Source: Erythrophleum ivorense
Taxonomy: Eukaryota > Streptophyta > Magnoliopsida > Fabales > Fabaceae
Direction of reading: 5' to 3'
Assembly (NCBI GenBank): GCA_026724425.1
Contig: JAIUCV010000576.1
Span: forward strand, 434,001-498,000
DNA length: 64,000 nt
Shown: one piece after another, positions 22,294 to 32,023 of the stretch
Position numbering within the stretch: position 1 is the first letter of the stretch
Layout: each line of letters begins with the position of its first letter
The notes under the pieces: model-generated
Database searches by the model: none
What the model saw: only the letters and a program-made list of their open reading frames with translations
What the model was told of the DNA's origin: nothing
Made by a program: the position numbers and the translations under genes

Positions 22294-23664
22294 GGCCCTG
22301 TTCGTTTGCTCATCTAGCTGATCCATCTGGATGAAGCAGTTGGATGATGTTCGTTTAATACAAAAGATGACCAACATCCAGCTGATCCATTTAGCTGAGA
22401 TTTAAAATTTTAGGCTAAATTTTTAACATTAAGCTGATCCATCTAGCTGATTCGAAATGAAACATCTGGCTGAACCATCTCTATTCCAAAAATACAAATG
22501 ACAAAAATATCCTTAAAAATATATTTACATAAGAAAATATAATTATAAATTTATTTTTCTTTTTTTAAAACAAAAAAATTATCCTCCAAAAGAGCAAAAT
22601 CATTTTTTTTTTCAAAAAATATGTAAAATCACGTTTTTCCATCAAAACCATCAAAACCACGAAATCAGTGTTTTCTGCCCAAATTCTAAAATTTCCGCAA
22701 AATCATGTTTTCTCGCAAAACCGCAAATTTACAGTTTTTCATCAAAATCGCAATATCATATTTTTCCGTCAAAATCGCAAAATTGTGTTTTCCCGCCAAA
22801 AGCGCAAAATTGAATTTTTCCGTCAAAACCGCAAAATCACGTTTTCCTGCCAAAATCGCAAAATTGTGTTTTCCCGCCAAAACCGTAAAATTGTGTTTTC
22901 CCGTCAAAACCGTAAAATTGCGTTTTCCCCCCAAAAATGCAAAATTGAATTTTTTCTGCCAAAACCGTAAAATCACGTTTTCCCGCCAAAACCGCAAAAT
23001 CACGTTTTCCCACCAAAATCCTAAAATCGTGGTTTCCCGCTAAAACCGCAAAATCATGTTTTCCTGCCAAAACCTCAAAATTGAATTTTTCCGTCAAAAC
23101 CTCGAAATCACGTTTTTCGGCCAAAACCACAAAATCATGTTTTCTCGCCAAAACCGCAAAATCGTGTTTTTCTGCCAAAACCAAAAAATCATGTTTTCCG
23201 CTAAAACCGTAAAATCGCGTTTTCCCGTCAAAACCGCAAAATCACATTTTTCCGCCAAAACCGCAAAATCACGTTTTTCTGCTGAAACCGAGAAATCACA
23301 TTTTTCGTCAAAACCACGAAATCGTGTTTTCGTCGAAACCGTAAAATTAAGGTTTTTTGAAACCGTAAAATCACGTTATTCCGTCGAAACCGAGAAATCG
23401 CGTTTTATTGCTTTGATATTATTGTAGATTTAATATTTATATTGTTAAATAAATAGTGTAGGTAAAAAAAAATATTTGATAAAAAGATATGGATATTTTA
23501 GTCATTTTCTATTAAAATCATATAGATAGATCATCTGAATAAAGAAATGAACAATACATAACATCTAAATGAATCATTTAGGTGAACCATTTGAATAAAA
23601 ATGAAAAAGAACAAACATCATCCAAATGATTCATCTGAATGGAGATGAGGAAACGAACAGGGCC
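22294..23664. mobile_element. Non-autonomous TIR element carrying a minisatellite
   Basis: Ends are GGCCCTGTTCGTTTGCTCAT at 22294 and its inverse complement ATGAGGAAACGAACAGGGCC finishing at 23664, with a single mismatch in 20. The inverted homology continues imperfectly for over 100 bp (repeated GATCCATCT/GATTCATCT words). The flanks are TAT on both sides (22291-22293, 23665-23667), a 3-bp duplication that fits PIF/Harbinger-Tourist-like elements, whose termini are often of GGCC-TGTTCGTTT type. A hAT origin is less likely because no 8-bp duplication is seen. There is no transposase; the middle is a 27-bp tandem array. Reading frames in it are by-products of the repeat. Confidence 0.85.
22621..23409. 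repeat. 27-bp minisatellite, about 29 copies
   Basis: Consensus unit is roughly CGCAAAATCGTGTTTTCCCG followed by CCAAAAC, 27 bp, repeated about 29 times with around 10-20% variation and a few indels at the edges. Because 27 is divisible by three and the unit lacks stops in several frames, long open frames appear on both strands (9-residue repeats such as FSRQNRKIV on plus and VLAGKHNFA on minus). They have no recognisable protein and no independent start signals, so I treat them as non-coding. Confidence 0.92.
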
Positions 23665-23667
23665 TAT

Positions 23668-24085
23668 GCAGGTCATACAAAATTAAAAATAAAGAATAAG
23701 TCAAGTTGTTTAAAAAAAAACTTATGAGACAAGGAAAGATCCGAATCTTCATATCCGAAGATACCGAAACCAAATGTAGATCCGACGGCTACAAGGCAGC
23801 CTTATTTCCCTCCTTACTCCTTCACAAAATTAAACCCCACTTAAAACAATAAAGACACGAAATATAAAAAGAGAAGCAAAACTATAGGAATCCCCCAAAA
23901 AAAAAAGAATAATTCCAGCATCATTCCTCAAATAATTTAACTATTCAAAGCAACAACTTGGTCTTCCATTTTTTTTTCCTTAAAAAATATAAAACAAATC
24001 GAAGAAAGTACATAAACATCACCAACCAGCCATATAACCTCCACAACCATCGTTCTTCTTTTTTCATTCTTCAACAACAAATAGT
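23668..24085. promoter_or_regulatory. MGD3 upstream region
   Basis: Non-coding sequence between the TIR element and the MGD3 start. It should hold the MGD3 core promoter and leader; a TATA-like string (CGAAATATAAAAAGAGAAGC) is at about 23858. Arabidopsis MGD3 is induced by phosphate starvation. I looked for a PHR1 site (GNATATNC) here and note only a partial match, CATATCCGAAG near 23750, so I do not claim one. Confidence 0.4.
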
Positions 24086-27000
24086 ATGATGAAAGTGGTT
24101 TCGACTCGTACACAGGCTGATTCAATCACGGAGAAAGTGTTCCGACGAGTCTACAGCAATTTTAGTTTCTCGACGGTCGAAGATGATTATAGCCGTAGTC
24201 GCCTAAGATCAAGATCAGGTGATTATGGGAAGGAGAGTTTGAGGAAAAGAGGGTTTGAAGAAAAGGAAGAGATTATGGAGATGGAGCAGATGGGAGCTGA
24301 GAGGATCAAAACTGTTCTTATTCTGATGAGTGATACCGGCGGTGGCCACCGTGCCTCAGCAGAGGCCATCCGTGATGCCTTCAAGATCGAATTTGGAGAT
24401 GATTACCGGGTAAATACAAATATTTATCTATGACGTAATTATATATTTAATTTATTTCTTTCTCTCTTAGAGCACCCGCATCCTTGAGTCTCATTCGGAG
24501 CTCTAAAACATTTTTTAAGAATAATTATATTATTAATTTAAGAGTAGAGTTTTTCTAAAAAAATTCTAATTTTTACCTCTACATTGCAAACCAATGTGGA
24601 GTTCTTTAAAGTTCAAAATTTTATCAAACATTGCCAAAAGTAAGCTCAGATCAGTTTCAATAAGACAACAGAAACACAATTCTATCAAACATTGCCAAAA
24701 ATTACTCCTTTTTGAAGAATTCTAATTTTATCAAAATTACACGATACCGCTCGTATGACACGCCATGTAGACTCGAGCGGCAATGTTTCAAAAAAGCCTT
24801 GAACTGGTTTGTCATCAAGCAAAACTTTGACACATGCGAGTGAAGACTTTGCAATTGAGTCGAGATTGTACCCTCCCTCTAACGCCATCACAATTTTGTT
24901 CCTTGTGCAAACCCCATCAGCTGAGAGAAGAGAACATTGGTGAAACACATTAGATGAGGTCAAATCCAAGTGTAGATTCTGTAGCTCAGAGCTAAAAACC
25001 AAGCCAAACCAAGCAGTGTTTATCTTCAGCGATAATAGAACCATGTGGTTCGTAAATACAAACAATGAGACACTAACCTTCTTCAACATAACCGAATATC
25101 CATATGGTGTAACACAACAACCTCCTAGCGGATCACCAATAGCTGTTTAGAGGAAGTTGAAAAGGTTACGCTTACACCTGTTTAAAATAATATGACAAAG
25201 CCTTGAAAAATAAATGCTTAAAAGTCTTAAAAGTTTAAACCAAACATACCTGCATCAAATCCAGCTGAGAGCAAAATTATATCAGGATCAAATTCTTTGG
25301 CCACAGAAATCAAGATATTGTCCCATACAACAAGACAATCTGAATCGCCACATTTTCCTTGCTCCCATGGAACGTTAATGTTAAACTCTTCACCTGGACC
25401 TTCCCCAACCATGTTATAGTGTCCGTCATCACCCCCTGGATAGAATTTTCCACCATCATGCCTGACCACAAAATGCATTTCCAAGAATCAAGTGAAAAAG
25501 TAGTTGTAGTACAATGGCAAAGCCACAGTTACATATAGTGAAAGAGAGGAAGTCTTATTATATGCAACTAGTTTTACTTTTACCTCTACAACAGATCCAG
25601 CGGAAAGATAATGCGGCCTCAGATGAACCTCCATTCAGGTAAATCGAGTTTAATTTTGCCTCAGATGAAGCATCTCATCCGCCGCCTCTCTCGCGTCGCC
25701 AACTCCTCCGAATTCTCCATCCGCCGATCTGCAATTATCCTTCCGCATCCGTCGCGACCACCATCGTCCCCACGCTCCATCGCCGTGGTCGATTTGTCCG
25801 GCGAGATGAGTCAGCACCGTCCCAGCCGGTCACGTACCTGTCTAGTCAGCGAGGAGATGGAGAGGTTCGTGGTGAGCGCTGAGTTCATGAACCCCCGATC
25901 TTCGTCGGATTGCTCAACCGATCCGAGGGAATCAAATAAATTGATTTACAAAAACAAAACAAAAAACATATCGGAGAAAAATCGTGGTGGTGCACTGTAT
26001 AAGCTACACGTGTTCGCTACAGTGTTATTAGAGGCGTCTCCAAAGCTTGCTCTGCGAGAGACGGTTCTGAGAGATTTCAACGCCACCTAGATAAATTTCT
26101 AATTTTTTCATTTTTTTTTAATGTCAGAGACTCTAAAAAATTCAGCGATGCGGTTGCTCTTAGTCTTCTTCTTCTCTTTGCCTTAACTCGAACGCATTAG
26201 GTGGAGCCAATTTTATGGCTTATTGAACCATATAAGATACAAAATTCAAGCATATTAGTAGTTTTAAAATGGGTGTTTGCCTTTTTGGGTTGTGAAGAAT
26301 AAATCATTTAATCAAGAATTTACAAATTGGTGTTCTAAAAAACTAAGGTTACCACTTTTTCTACGTTTGTTATTTCAGTAGAGAATTTTAAAGCTATTTC
26401 ACTTTTTTTTTTCTAGTCACAAACTGAAAACTAAAATCTAGAAAAAATCTCCAATTCTTCAAGTTTCTGTTTTAGGATCCATTTTGAAATTTATTTTGTT
26501 TTTTTTTTTTAGGTGTCAGTGTCACCTTAAGTTTGAAAAAAAATAAAGAAATTAACAAATATCTACTTGGAAAATTTGTAGCCTAGTGTTATTGTGGCGT
26601 TTGCCAGGTTGTCGGAGATCCGCGAGTGATGTCATCATTTGATGTCTTAAAACCTGTCCCACGTTCCCTGCTTATTTTTGCGTTGTTGTTAATTATTTAA
26701 AATTCGAATTATTTATTTCTATACCTTTGATATTGAAATTATTTCTCTAGGCACTAAGGTCTTTTTTAACTACAGATAATCATAAAAGACGTTTGGAAAG
26801 AATACACAGGATGGCCACTGAACGACATGGAGAGACAGTACAAGTTCATGGTGAAACATGTTGGTCTTTGGTCAGTCGCGTTTCATGGTACCTCTCCCAA
26901 ATGGATCCACAGAAGTTATCTCAGTGCTCTTGCCGCTTATTATGCCAAGTACATATATGTTAACCACTTCATTTTCTCCTTTTTTTTTTTTTTATGTTCC

Positions 27001-28466
27001 TTTAGTTTCGCTAGATTTAATTATATAATTGAGTTCAAATTTTTTTTTTGGTGTTTACAGAGAAATAGAGACTGGTTTAATGGAGTATAAACCGGACATT
27101 ATTATTAGCGTACATCCTTTAATGCAACATATACCATTGTGGGTAATGAAAAGACAAGGACTTCAAAAGAAAGTCATTTTCGTGACAGTTATCACTGATC
27201 TAAACACTTGCCACCGAACATGGTACGATGATATTTATTACTTCTATACGAAAATCAATGAGAAAAAAAAAAAACTACCATAAACATTTATATTTAACCT
27301 TCTAGCTCAAAATGAAATCTTTAACTTTGATGTAACCAGGTTCCATCATGGAGTCAGCAGATGTTATTGTCCGTCCAAAGAAGTTGCAAAGAGAGCATTA
27401 GTAGACGGACTTGGAGACTCTCAGATTCGTGTCTTTGGCTTACCTGTCCGCCCATCATTCCCTCGCACTATTATCAACAAGGTATACTTTGTCCAATTCA
27501 TAGCACTTAGATTTTTTGTTTTTCTCAACCACTAGAAGATCAAACATAATTATTATTATGTTTTGTTAGGATGAGCTAAGGAAAGAGCTTGAAATAGATT
27601 CAGAGTTACCTGCTGTTCTATTAATGGGAGGCGGTGAAGGAATGGGTCCGGTTCAGAAAACCGCTCAAGCCCTCGGAGATTCTTTATATAACTCTAAAGA
27701 AAAAATTCCAATAGGGCAATTGATTGTCATATGTGGCCGGAACAAAACCCTTTCTTCTGCCTTAGCAGCTCATGAATGGAAGATACCGATCAAGGTAGAA
27801 AATCAAATGTGAATTTTTTCATTGCTATTGAATACTTGTATGAAGTGACTAATAATAATTTATATTGGTGATGTTTATAGGTTCGTGGGTTTGAGACACA
27901 GATGGAGAAATGGATGGGTGCTTGTGATTGCATCATCACAAAGGTTAAAGTCATATCTTTAAATCCTCCAACCCCTACATAGCACTCCTTATGTTCTTTA
28001 TATTATAAAAACCATAAATTTTACAAGTGTTTTGTGACGCCATGCAGGCCGGTCCAGGTACGATCGCAGAAGCATTGATTTGCGGCCTCCCAATTATCCT
28101 CAATGACTACATTCCGGGGCAGGTACATATACATATATATTTTCTTTGCTTTACTCTATTCTTAATCAGCTATCAGTACTAATCCAAATACTAACTCGTG
28201 TGAATGTATGTAACTCTATACAGGAAAAAGGTAATGTGCCATATGTTGTGGAGAATGGGGCTGGAATCTTCACACGAAGTCCCAAAGAAACGGCGAAAAT
28301 TGTGGCTGACTGGTTCAGCAGCAATAAAGAAGAATTAAAGACAATGTCGGAGAATGCTCTTAAGTTGGCGCAGCCTGAGGCAGTGTTCGACATTGTTAAG
28401 GATATTCATCATCTCTCCCAGCAGCAGCAACAACGTATTCAACTTTTTAATGAATTTTCCTACTGA
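24086..28466 (+). CDS. MGD3: Type B monogalactosyldiacylglycerol synthase
   Basis: GT28-family galactosyltransferase that makes MGDG from UDP-galactose and diacylglycerol at the outer plastid envelope. Type B enzymes feed DGDG synthesis when phosphate is short. Eight exons (24086-24409, 26776-26948, 27061-27222, 27340-27481, 27570-27794, 27881-27943, 28048-28122, 28224-28466) give 468 residues, the usual type B length. There is no chloroplast transit peptide, as expected for type B. Motifs: the N-terminal glycine/His motif SDTGGGHRASAEAI (diacylglycerol-acceptor side), IISVHPLMQHIPL, VTVITDLNTCH, LLMGGGEGMGPV, and the nucleotide-sugar site TKAGPGTIAEALICGLP. All look intact. Two Met codons open the frame (MMKVV). 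Intron 1 is 2.4 kb because it hosts a gene-capturing TIR element. MGD3 rather than MGD2 is by recall of the N-terminus and At2g11810 neighbourhood. Confidence 0.93.
24735..25484 (-). pseudogene. Captured class II histone deacetylase fragment
   Basis: Three blocks on the minus strand resemble the catalytic domain of RPD3/HDA1 class II plant deacetylases (HDA5/HDA18 group). The first is 25484-25250 (FYPGGDDGHYNMVGEGPG, FNINVPWEQGKCGD, DIILLSAGFDA). The second, about 25145-25085, is GDPLGGCCVTPYGYSVML. The third, about 24920-24735, is ALEGGYNLDSIAKSSLACV then ESTWRVI. The blocks are separated by intron-like sequence with GT..AG ends, so the copy came through DNA, not mRNA. The N-terminal half of the domain with the HH pair is missing. 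The third block is preceded by non-homologous sequence (ADGVCTRNK), so the fragment cannot make a deacetylase. Confidence 0.85.
25660..25945 (+). pseudogene. Captured SAUR gene fragment
   Basis: From 25668 the plus strand reads MKHLIRRLSRVANSSEFS, the typical head of the SAUR71/76-like group (small auxin-up RNA proteins, regulators of PP2C-D phosphatases). Further on, VPAGHVPV, EEMERFVVSAEFMN and IFVGLLNRS appear, but in different frames. An in-frame stop interrupts the VPAGHVPVYVG box, and one base too many at the run of C near 25893 shifts the frame after FMN. The C-terminal part is absent. This is a dead gene fragment within the TIR element. Confidence 0.8.
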
Positions 28467-29130
28467 CTACTTGTTTCTTAATTAGCGTCTAGATTTCTCT
28501 TATTTCATGATTTTATTTATGGTTGTATATTGTTTAGTGCATTGTCATTCTTTGGTCACTCTTTTGTAACATTTCTGTATGTATATGTGTCTTTTGTATT
28601 TTCAATCGTTTTGATTGTGCTTTGATTAATAACCTAACATAAGTTTAGTTTTTAAAATTTGATAGAACCTTTTTCTTCTTCTAACCAAACACTTCAAAAA
28701 GATTGACACTCGCCAACTGGTTGCCAATACTGTAAAATATAGTTTACAAAATTAACACCAAAATTTTTAATTTTCGAAATACGAGGTAAACAATATGTCA
28801 CTAGTGGCCTATTTCACTTCATCATCGCTCCACTAAGAACCAATTGAAATGGTGATTCTAACACTTAGTAGTTGAATCTATTGAAAGATAAGAACCATGC
28901 TTGGTCGGATTTTTAAATTACGTAAAAGATATATTTTAAACTTCTATTTAGAAAACTTTGTAAAACTCATAGATAACGTATATTACATATTTTAAACTTC
29001 ACAAAACATAGAGAAAATGAATTATGCATATTCTAAACTACATAGAAGTAGAACATGTATGTATGGTAGAAGACGTATTCTAAACGTAGAATAAAAAAAA
29101 TATTTAATACTATATTATTTTTCAGAACAA
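28467..29130. other. MGD3 3' flank
   Basis: AT-rich non-coding DNA after the MGD3 stop. Short diverged direct repeats around TATTCTAAACT/ATATTTTAAACTTC occur between 28925 and 29090. No gene was recognised. Confidence 0.4.
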
Positions 29131-29138
29131 CCGGCATG

Positions 29139-29389
29139 CAGCACCAGTCTTGGGAGCAAGCAAAGTAAGCAGGTGCTTGCGGCCCTTATATTTATATACA
29201 AATTTTCGGCCCTTAATTTCAGAAAATTCTCGTTGTCTAGTGGTTAAGTTGCCATCTACTTTACTTGGTGGATCTGAGTTTGATTCCCTCCTACTCCCAC
29301 TTACTAACGTTTTTTATTTATTTAATAAACTAAACGGCCCCTTTTTTTTTTTCTACCTTGCGGTCACTAAAATCTCAGGAACGGCTCTG
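29139..29389. mobile_element. hAT-type MITE with tRNA-like core
   Basis: Flanked by 8-bp duplications CCGGCATG (29131-29138 and 29390-29397). Termini are CAGCACCAGTCTTGGG and, inverted, CAGAGCCGTTCCTGAG; both start with CAG as in hAT elements. The interior contains TGTCTAGTGGTTAAG and GAGTTTGATTCCC, which resemble pol III A and B boxes. There is no coding capacity. It appears related to the element at 55677-55915 in inverse orientation. Confidence 0.75.
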
Positions 29390-29656
29390 CCGGCATGTAT
29401 TCTTTTCTTTCATAGGACACAGGACCGACATGTATTCAATGTCTTAAAAGTGGTTGAATTTAATGAGAAATCAACATATGTTTATATATACTAAGTATTC
29501 GACAAATTTAACACTACGAAAAACCTTAAAGACAAAAGAAATAAATATTCAAGTTCAAGGCTAGCTCATGGACAAGTTATTCGATGCAGGAATCCTTATA
29601 GCGGTTCAAGTTCAAACATAGAGTAGCCACAAGAGCTTTACAATTTGGGTTTTTAA

Positions 29657-30669
29657 GAGGCATCGCATAGCCGAGAAATGTTCTGGCGAATTAATGACGT
29701 GGAGGCCATCTGGCGTGACGTAGAGACTAGGCCAGCGACTTTTGACCGAAACCGTAAACCGAACCCGTACCCGACCCGGAAAAACCGACCCGAATCGGGT
29801 TCGGGTTTGTCTAAATAACCGATCGGTTTTCATATAGATTTGAGATCGGGTTCGGTTCGGTTCGGTTTATACCCGATAACCGAACTAATTAACCGAAAAC
29901 CGATCTTTAAAAAAAACCTAAAAAATCTTTAACTCTTCAACCCGAAAACACCGCCGTTTTTCAATAGATCTTCAACTCTTCAACAAAAACCTAAAAGATC
30001 TGTGTGAACTGGTGGAGGAGAGGCCGGAACAGATCGACTTTAATGGCTGGTGGGGGAGAAATCTCAATGGAAGAAGGTTTGACGGAGAAGATTGATTGAG
30101 GTTCGGAGATTGAGACTGTTCGTAGAGGAGACGAAGGAGACGAAGAAACAGAACAAGCTTCTCAAAACTCACCCATCTTCATTATATATTATATAGAGGA
30201 CCTTTTTAAATTCAAACAAATAAACAAAGATTAATATATTATGATTTTTGTTTCAGATCTAGTTTTAGATCTGGCGAACGGACCCAGGAAAAACAAAATC
30301 AAAGTGGATATATTTAATCGGTCAAACCCGTACCCGACCCGTACCCGAACCTTCCAACCCGTACCCGACCCGAACCCGACCCAATAACCGAACGGTTACC
30401 AAAATCCCAAACCCGAATACCCGAAACCCGATTTAACCGACCCGAACCCGATCGGTTAACCGAATTCCCAGGCCTAGTAGAGACCATATGGCGAGACTTT
30501 CTCCGAACCGACTCTCTGCGACGAGACTGCAGACTCGCCTCTCTGACACGGTTCTACACGTGTCGTGACCCGATTGGGTCGTTTTTTTAATTTTTTTTCG
30601 AAAATCATTTTTTTTTAATTTTTAAATTTTTTTAAAAAGCCTCTTTCGGACTGTGCAATGCCTATGCTC
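29657..30669. mobile_element. Harbinger-like TIR element, interrupted by a hAT element
   Basis: Left end after TAA (29654-29656) reads GAGGCATCGCATAGCCGAGAA. The right end before TAA (30670-30672) reads, in inverse, GAGCATAGGCATTGCACAG then TCCGAAAG. The two are alignable with a short gap. The subterminal words (GAGACT...CTCTGCGA, GACACGGTTCT) resemble those at the right end of the MGD3 intron element. A hAT element (29728-30476) sits inside. Boundaries on the left are less certain than on the right. Confidence 0.55.
29728..30476. mobile_element. hAT-type element, CCGAAC-rich family, copy 1
   Basis: An 8-bp duplication GTAGAGAC lies at 29720-29727 and 30477-30484. The ends are TAGGCCAGCGACTT and, inverted, TAGGCCTGGGAATTCGG. 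Both subterminal regions are packed with CCGAACCCG/CGGGTTCGG words, mostly inverted between the two halves. A central stretch (about 29940-30280) is not repetitive and may be captured DNA of unknown origin. No transposase is present. Confidence 0.85.
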
Positions 30670-30672
30670 TAA

Positions 30673-31392
30673 AAGCATCTCCAACCTACCCTTATATTTG
30701 CTCCTAAACACTATTTTAGTGTAAAATCATTTTCCAACCCTCTCTTATATTTGACATCAAAATAAGGGAACACTAAATTTTCCCTTATTTATAGTGTGTC
30801 TCTATTTTTCCCCTCATTTTTGTGTTGATTTTTTTTATTTGCATAATGATCCTTTAATTTTTTATTCTTTTTATTTCTACCTTAAACAAATTATAAAAAA
30901 TATTTCTTTTTTATTTGTTTAATATAATTAATCATGAAACATTATTTTAGAAAATAATATAATTTCTATTAAATAAATTGATTAAAAATTTATTTTATTC
31001 ATTACAAAGTAAATAATAAAAATTAGTAAAAAAAACAAAAACTAAAAATTTAGTAGTCTGATAAATTGCTTCCGGATCCACCAAGATCATTTAAATATTG
31101 TCAAATTTATCATATTTTACATTTTTATGATGTAATGTAATTATTTTATATAATGAAAGTTTAATTTAAATAATTTACTTATTTATGATTTTTTTCACAA
31201 TGAATAAATTAAATGTGGCTAATTTGTAATACTTGTCAATCAAAGGTTTTTGTAATAAATTTAGATTTAGAATATACTTAAAATATTCCTTTTTAGTGTA
31301 AAAAATAAGGGAATACATTGGAGAAAAAACTACATTATTATAGCGAAACACTAAAATAGTAGAAAAAATGGTGGAATACATTGGAGATGGTC
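30673..31392. mobile_element. MITE with GCATCTCCAA-type ends
   Basis: The left terminus is AAGCATCTCCAACCTACC and the right, inverted, GACCATCTCCAATGTATTCC. Flanks are TAA on both sides (30670-30672, 31393-31395). Long inverted subterminal homology includes AAAATAGTGT/ACACTAAAATAG words. The interior is very AT-rich and non-coding. It abuts the preceding element and shares its TAA. Confidence 0.75.
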
Positions 31393-31395
31393 TAA

Positions 31396-31812
31396 AGTTG
31401 AGAAGTGTATTAAATATTCTCCACATGTATGCCAACCTCTTCAATAGGGACTTGTCACTTGGTTAGTGTTGCCTGAATTCATCACCATTCACCAATCGAC
31501 CAAGGTACTAAAACATCATTTTCTCCAGAAAAACACAGCATTAATTATTTACAATCTATTTCCAAATCCAATCAAATATACCCAATAAATATATATATAT
31601 CCATATTTGCCTGGTTTTCGGATTTTTAAAAATCCAAAAAGAAACTATAATTATTTTAAAACAATGCGCACACTTTTACACACTTGGTGGGCCATTGATA
31701 CGATTAGGCCTGCCTAACCTGTCGTAAGTCGCAACAAGCCTATTCGAGAGACCATAACAAAACTTGAGAAGCAAAGCTCGCTCATTCATTCGCTTAATAC
31801 TCTGAATCCCAA
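31396..31812. promoter_or_regulatory. Promoter region of the CDC26/TTM3 unit
   Basis: About 400 bp between the last transposable element and the CDC26 start. It contains an AT stretch with TATATATATATCC at about 31588. A GC-richer block follows (GATTAGGCCTGCCTAACCTG at about 31700). The GGCC core of that block lies in a partial inverted repeat. No specific transcription factor site is claimed. Confidence 0.4.
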
Positions 31813-32007
31813 ATGTTGAGAAGAAAACCAACAAAAATCCAACTCAAAATCGAAGACCGAGAAGAGCTTGAACAATCCCGCAAATCAGAACCACCCACTA
31901 ACACCACCGCCGCTCCATCTTCCTCCTCCTCCGTCCTCAACCTCATCGATCCTAAACACCAAAACCCTTCTTCCAAATCCGACCGAATCGGCCTCTCTTC
32001 TTCCTAA
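31813..32007 (+). CDS. CDC26: Anaphase-promoting complex subunit CDC26 (first cistron)
   Basis: 64-residue protein starting MLRRKPTKIQLKIEDREELE, the conserved head with which CDC26 binds and stabilises the TPR superhelix of APC6/CDC16 in the APC/C ubiquitin ligase. The remaining half is low-complexity (PPTNTTAAPSSSSS, then LNLIDPKHQNPS). In Arabidopsis CDC26 is about 65 residues and is made from the same mRNA as TTM3; this arrangement is described for plants. Here the stop at 32005-32007 is 16 bases before the TTM3 ATG. The start context is weak (C at -3, T at +4). No other ATG in any frame lies between 31813 and 32024. Confidence 0.92.
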   Translation: MLRRKPTKIQLKIEDREELEQSRKSEPPTNTTAAPSSSSSVLNLIDPKHQNPSSKSDRIGLSSS

Positions 32008-32023
32008 TAACCAATCCTCCTCC

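Larger units (their letters stand above)
24470..26159. mobile_element. Gene-capturing (Pack-type) TIR element in MGD3 intron 1
   Basis: Termini are GAGCACCCGCATCC at 24470 and the inverse GATGCGGTTGCTC ending at 26159, flanked by the trinucleotide TTA on both sides (24467-24469, 26160-26162). A TTA duplication and 14-bp-class inverted ends fit a PIF/Harbinger-like non-autonomous element. The interior holds a minus-strand histone deacetylase fragment with introns and a plus-strand SAUR fragment. No transposase is seen. The element sits entirely within the intron and leaves MGD3 splice sites untouched. Confidence 0.8.

Noticed and set aside
22668..23427. Long open frames on both strands (repeat proteins with RQNRKI or AGKHNF units)
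   Set aside because: They arise from the 27-bp minisatellite, whose period is divisible by three. No start context, splice structure or recognised domain supports coding.
26601..26650. Possible extra MGD3 exon (VVGDPRVMSSFDVLKP)
   Set aside because: MGD proteins have no such segment between DYR and IIIKDVW. The eight-exon model without it is in frame and gives the normal length.
28146..28223. Upstream extension of the last MGD3 exon
   Set aside because: A clear acceptor (CTATACAG) at 28223 and the conserved junction IPGQ/EKGNVPYV show the exon begins at 28224.
29231..29289. tRNA gene at TCTAGTGGTTAAG
   Set aside because: It lies within a hAT-type MITE, and acceptor stem pairing is absent.
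31868..32023. N-terminal extension of TTM3 overlapping CDC26
   Set aside because: The frame is open but has no ATG before 32024, and the family signature EVEVKLRL begins right after that ATG.
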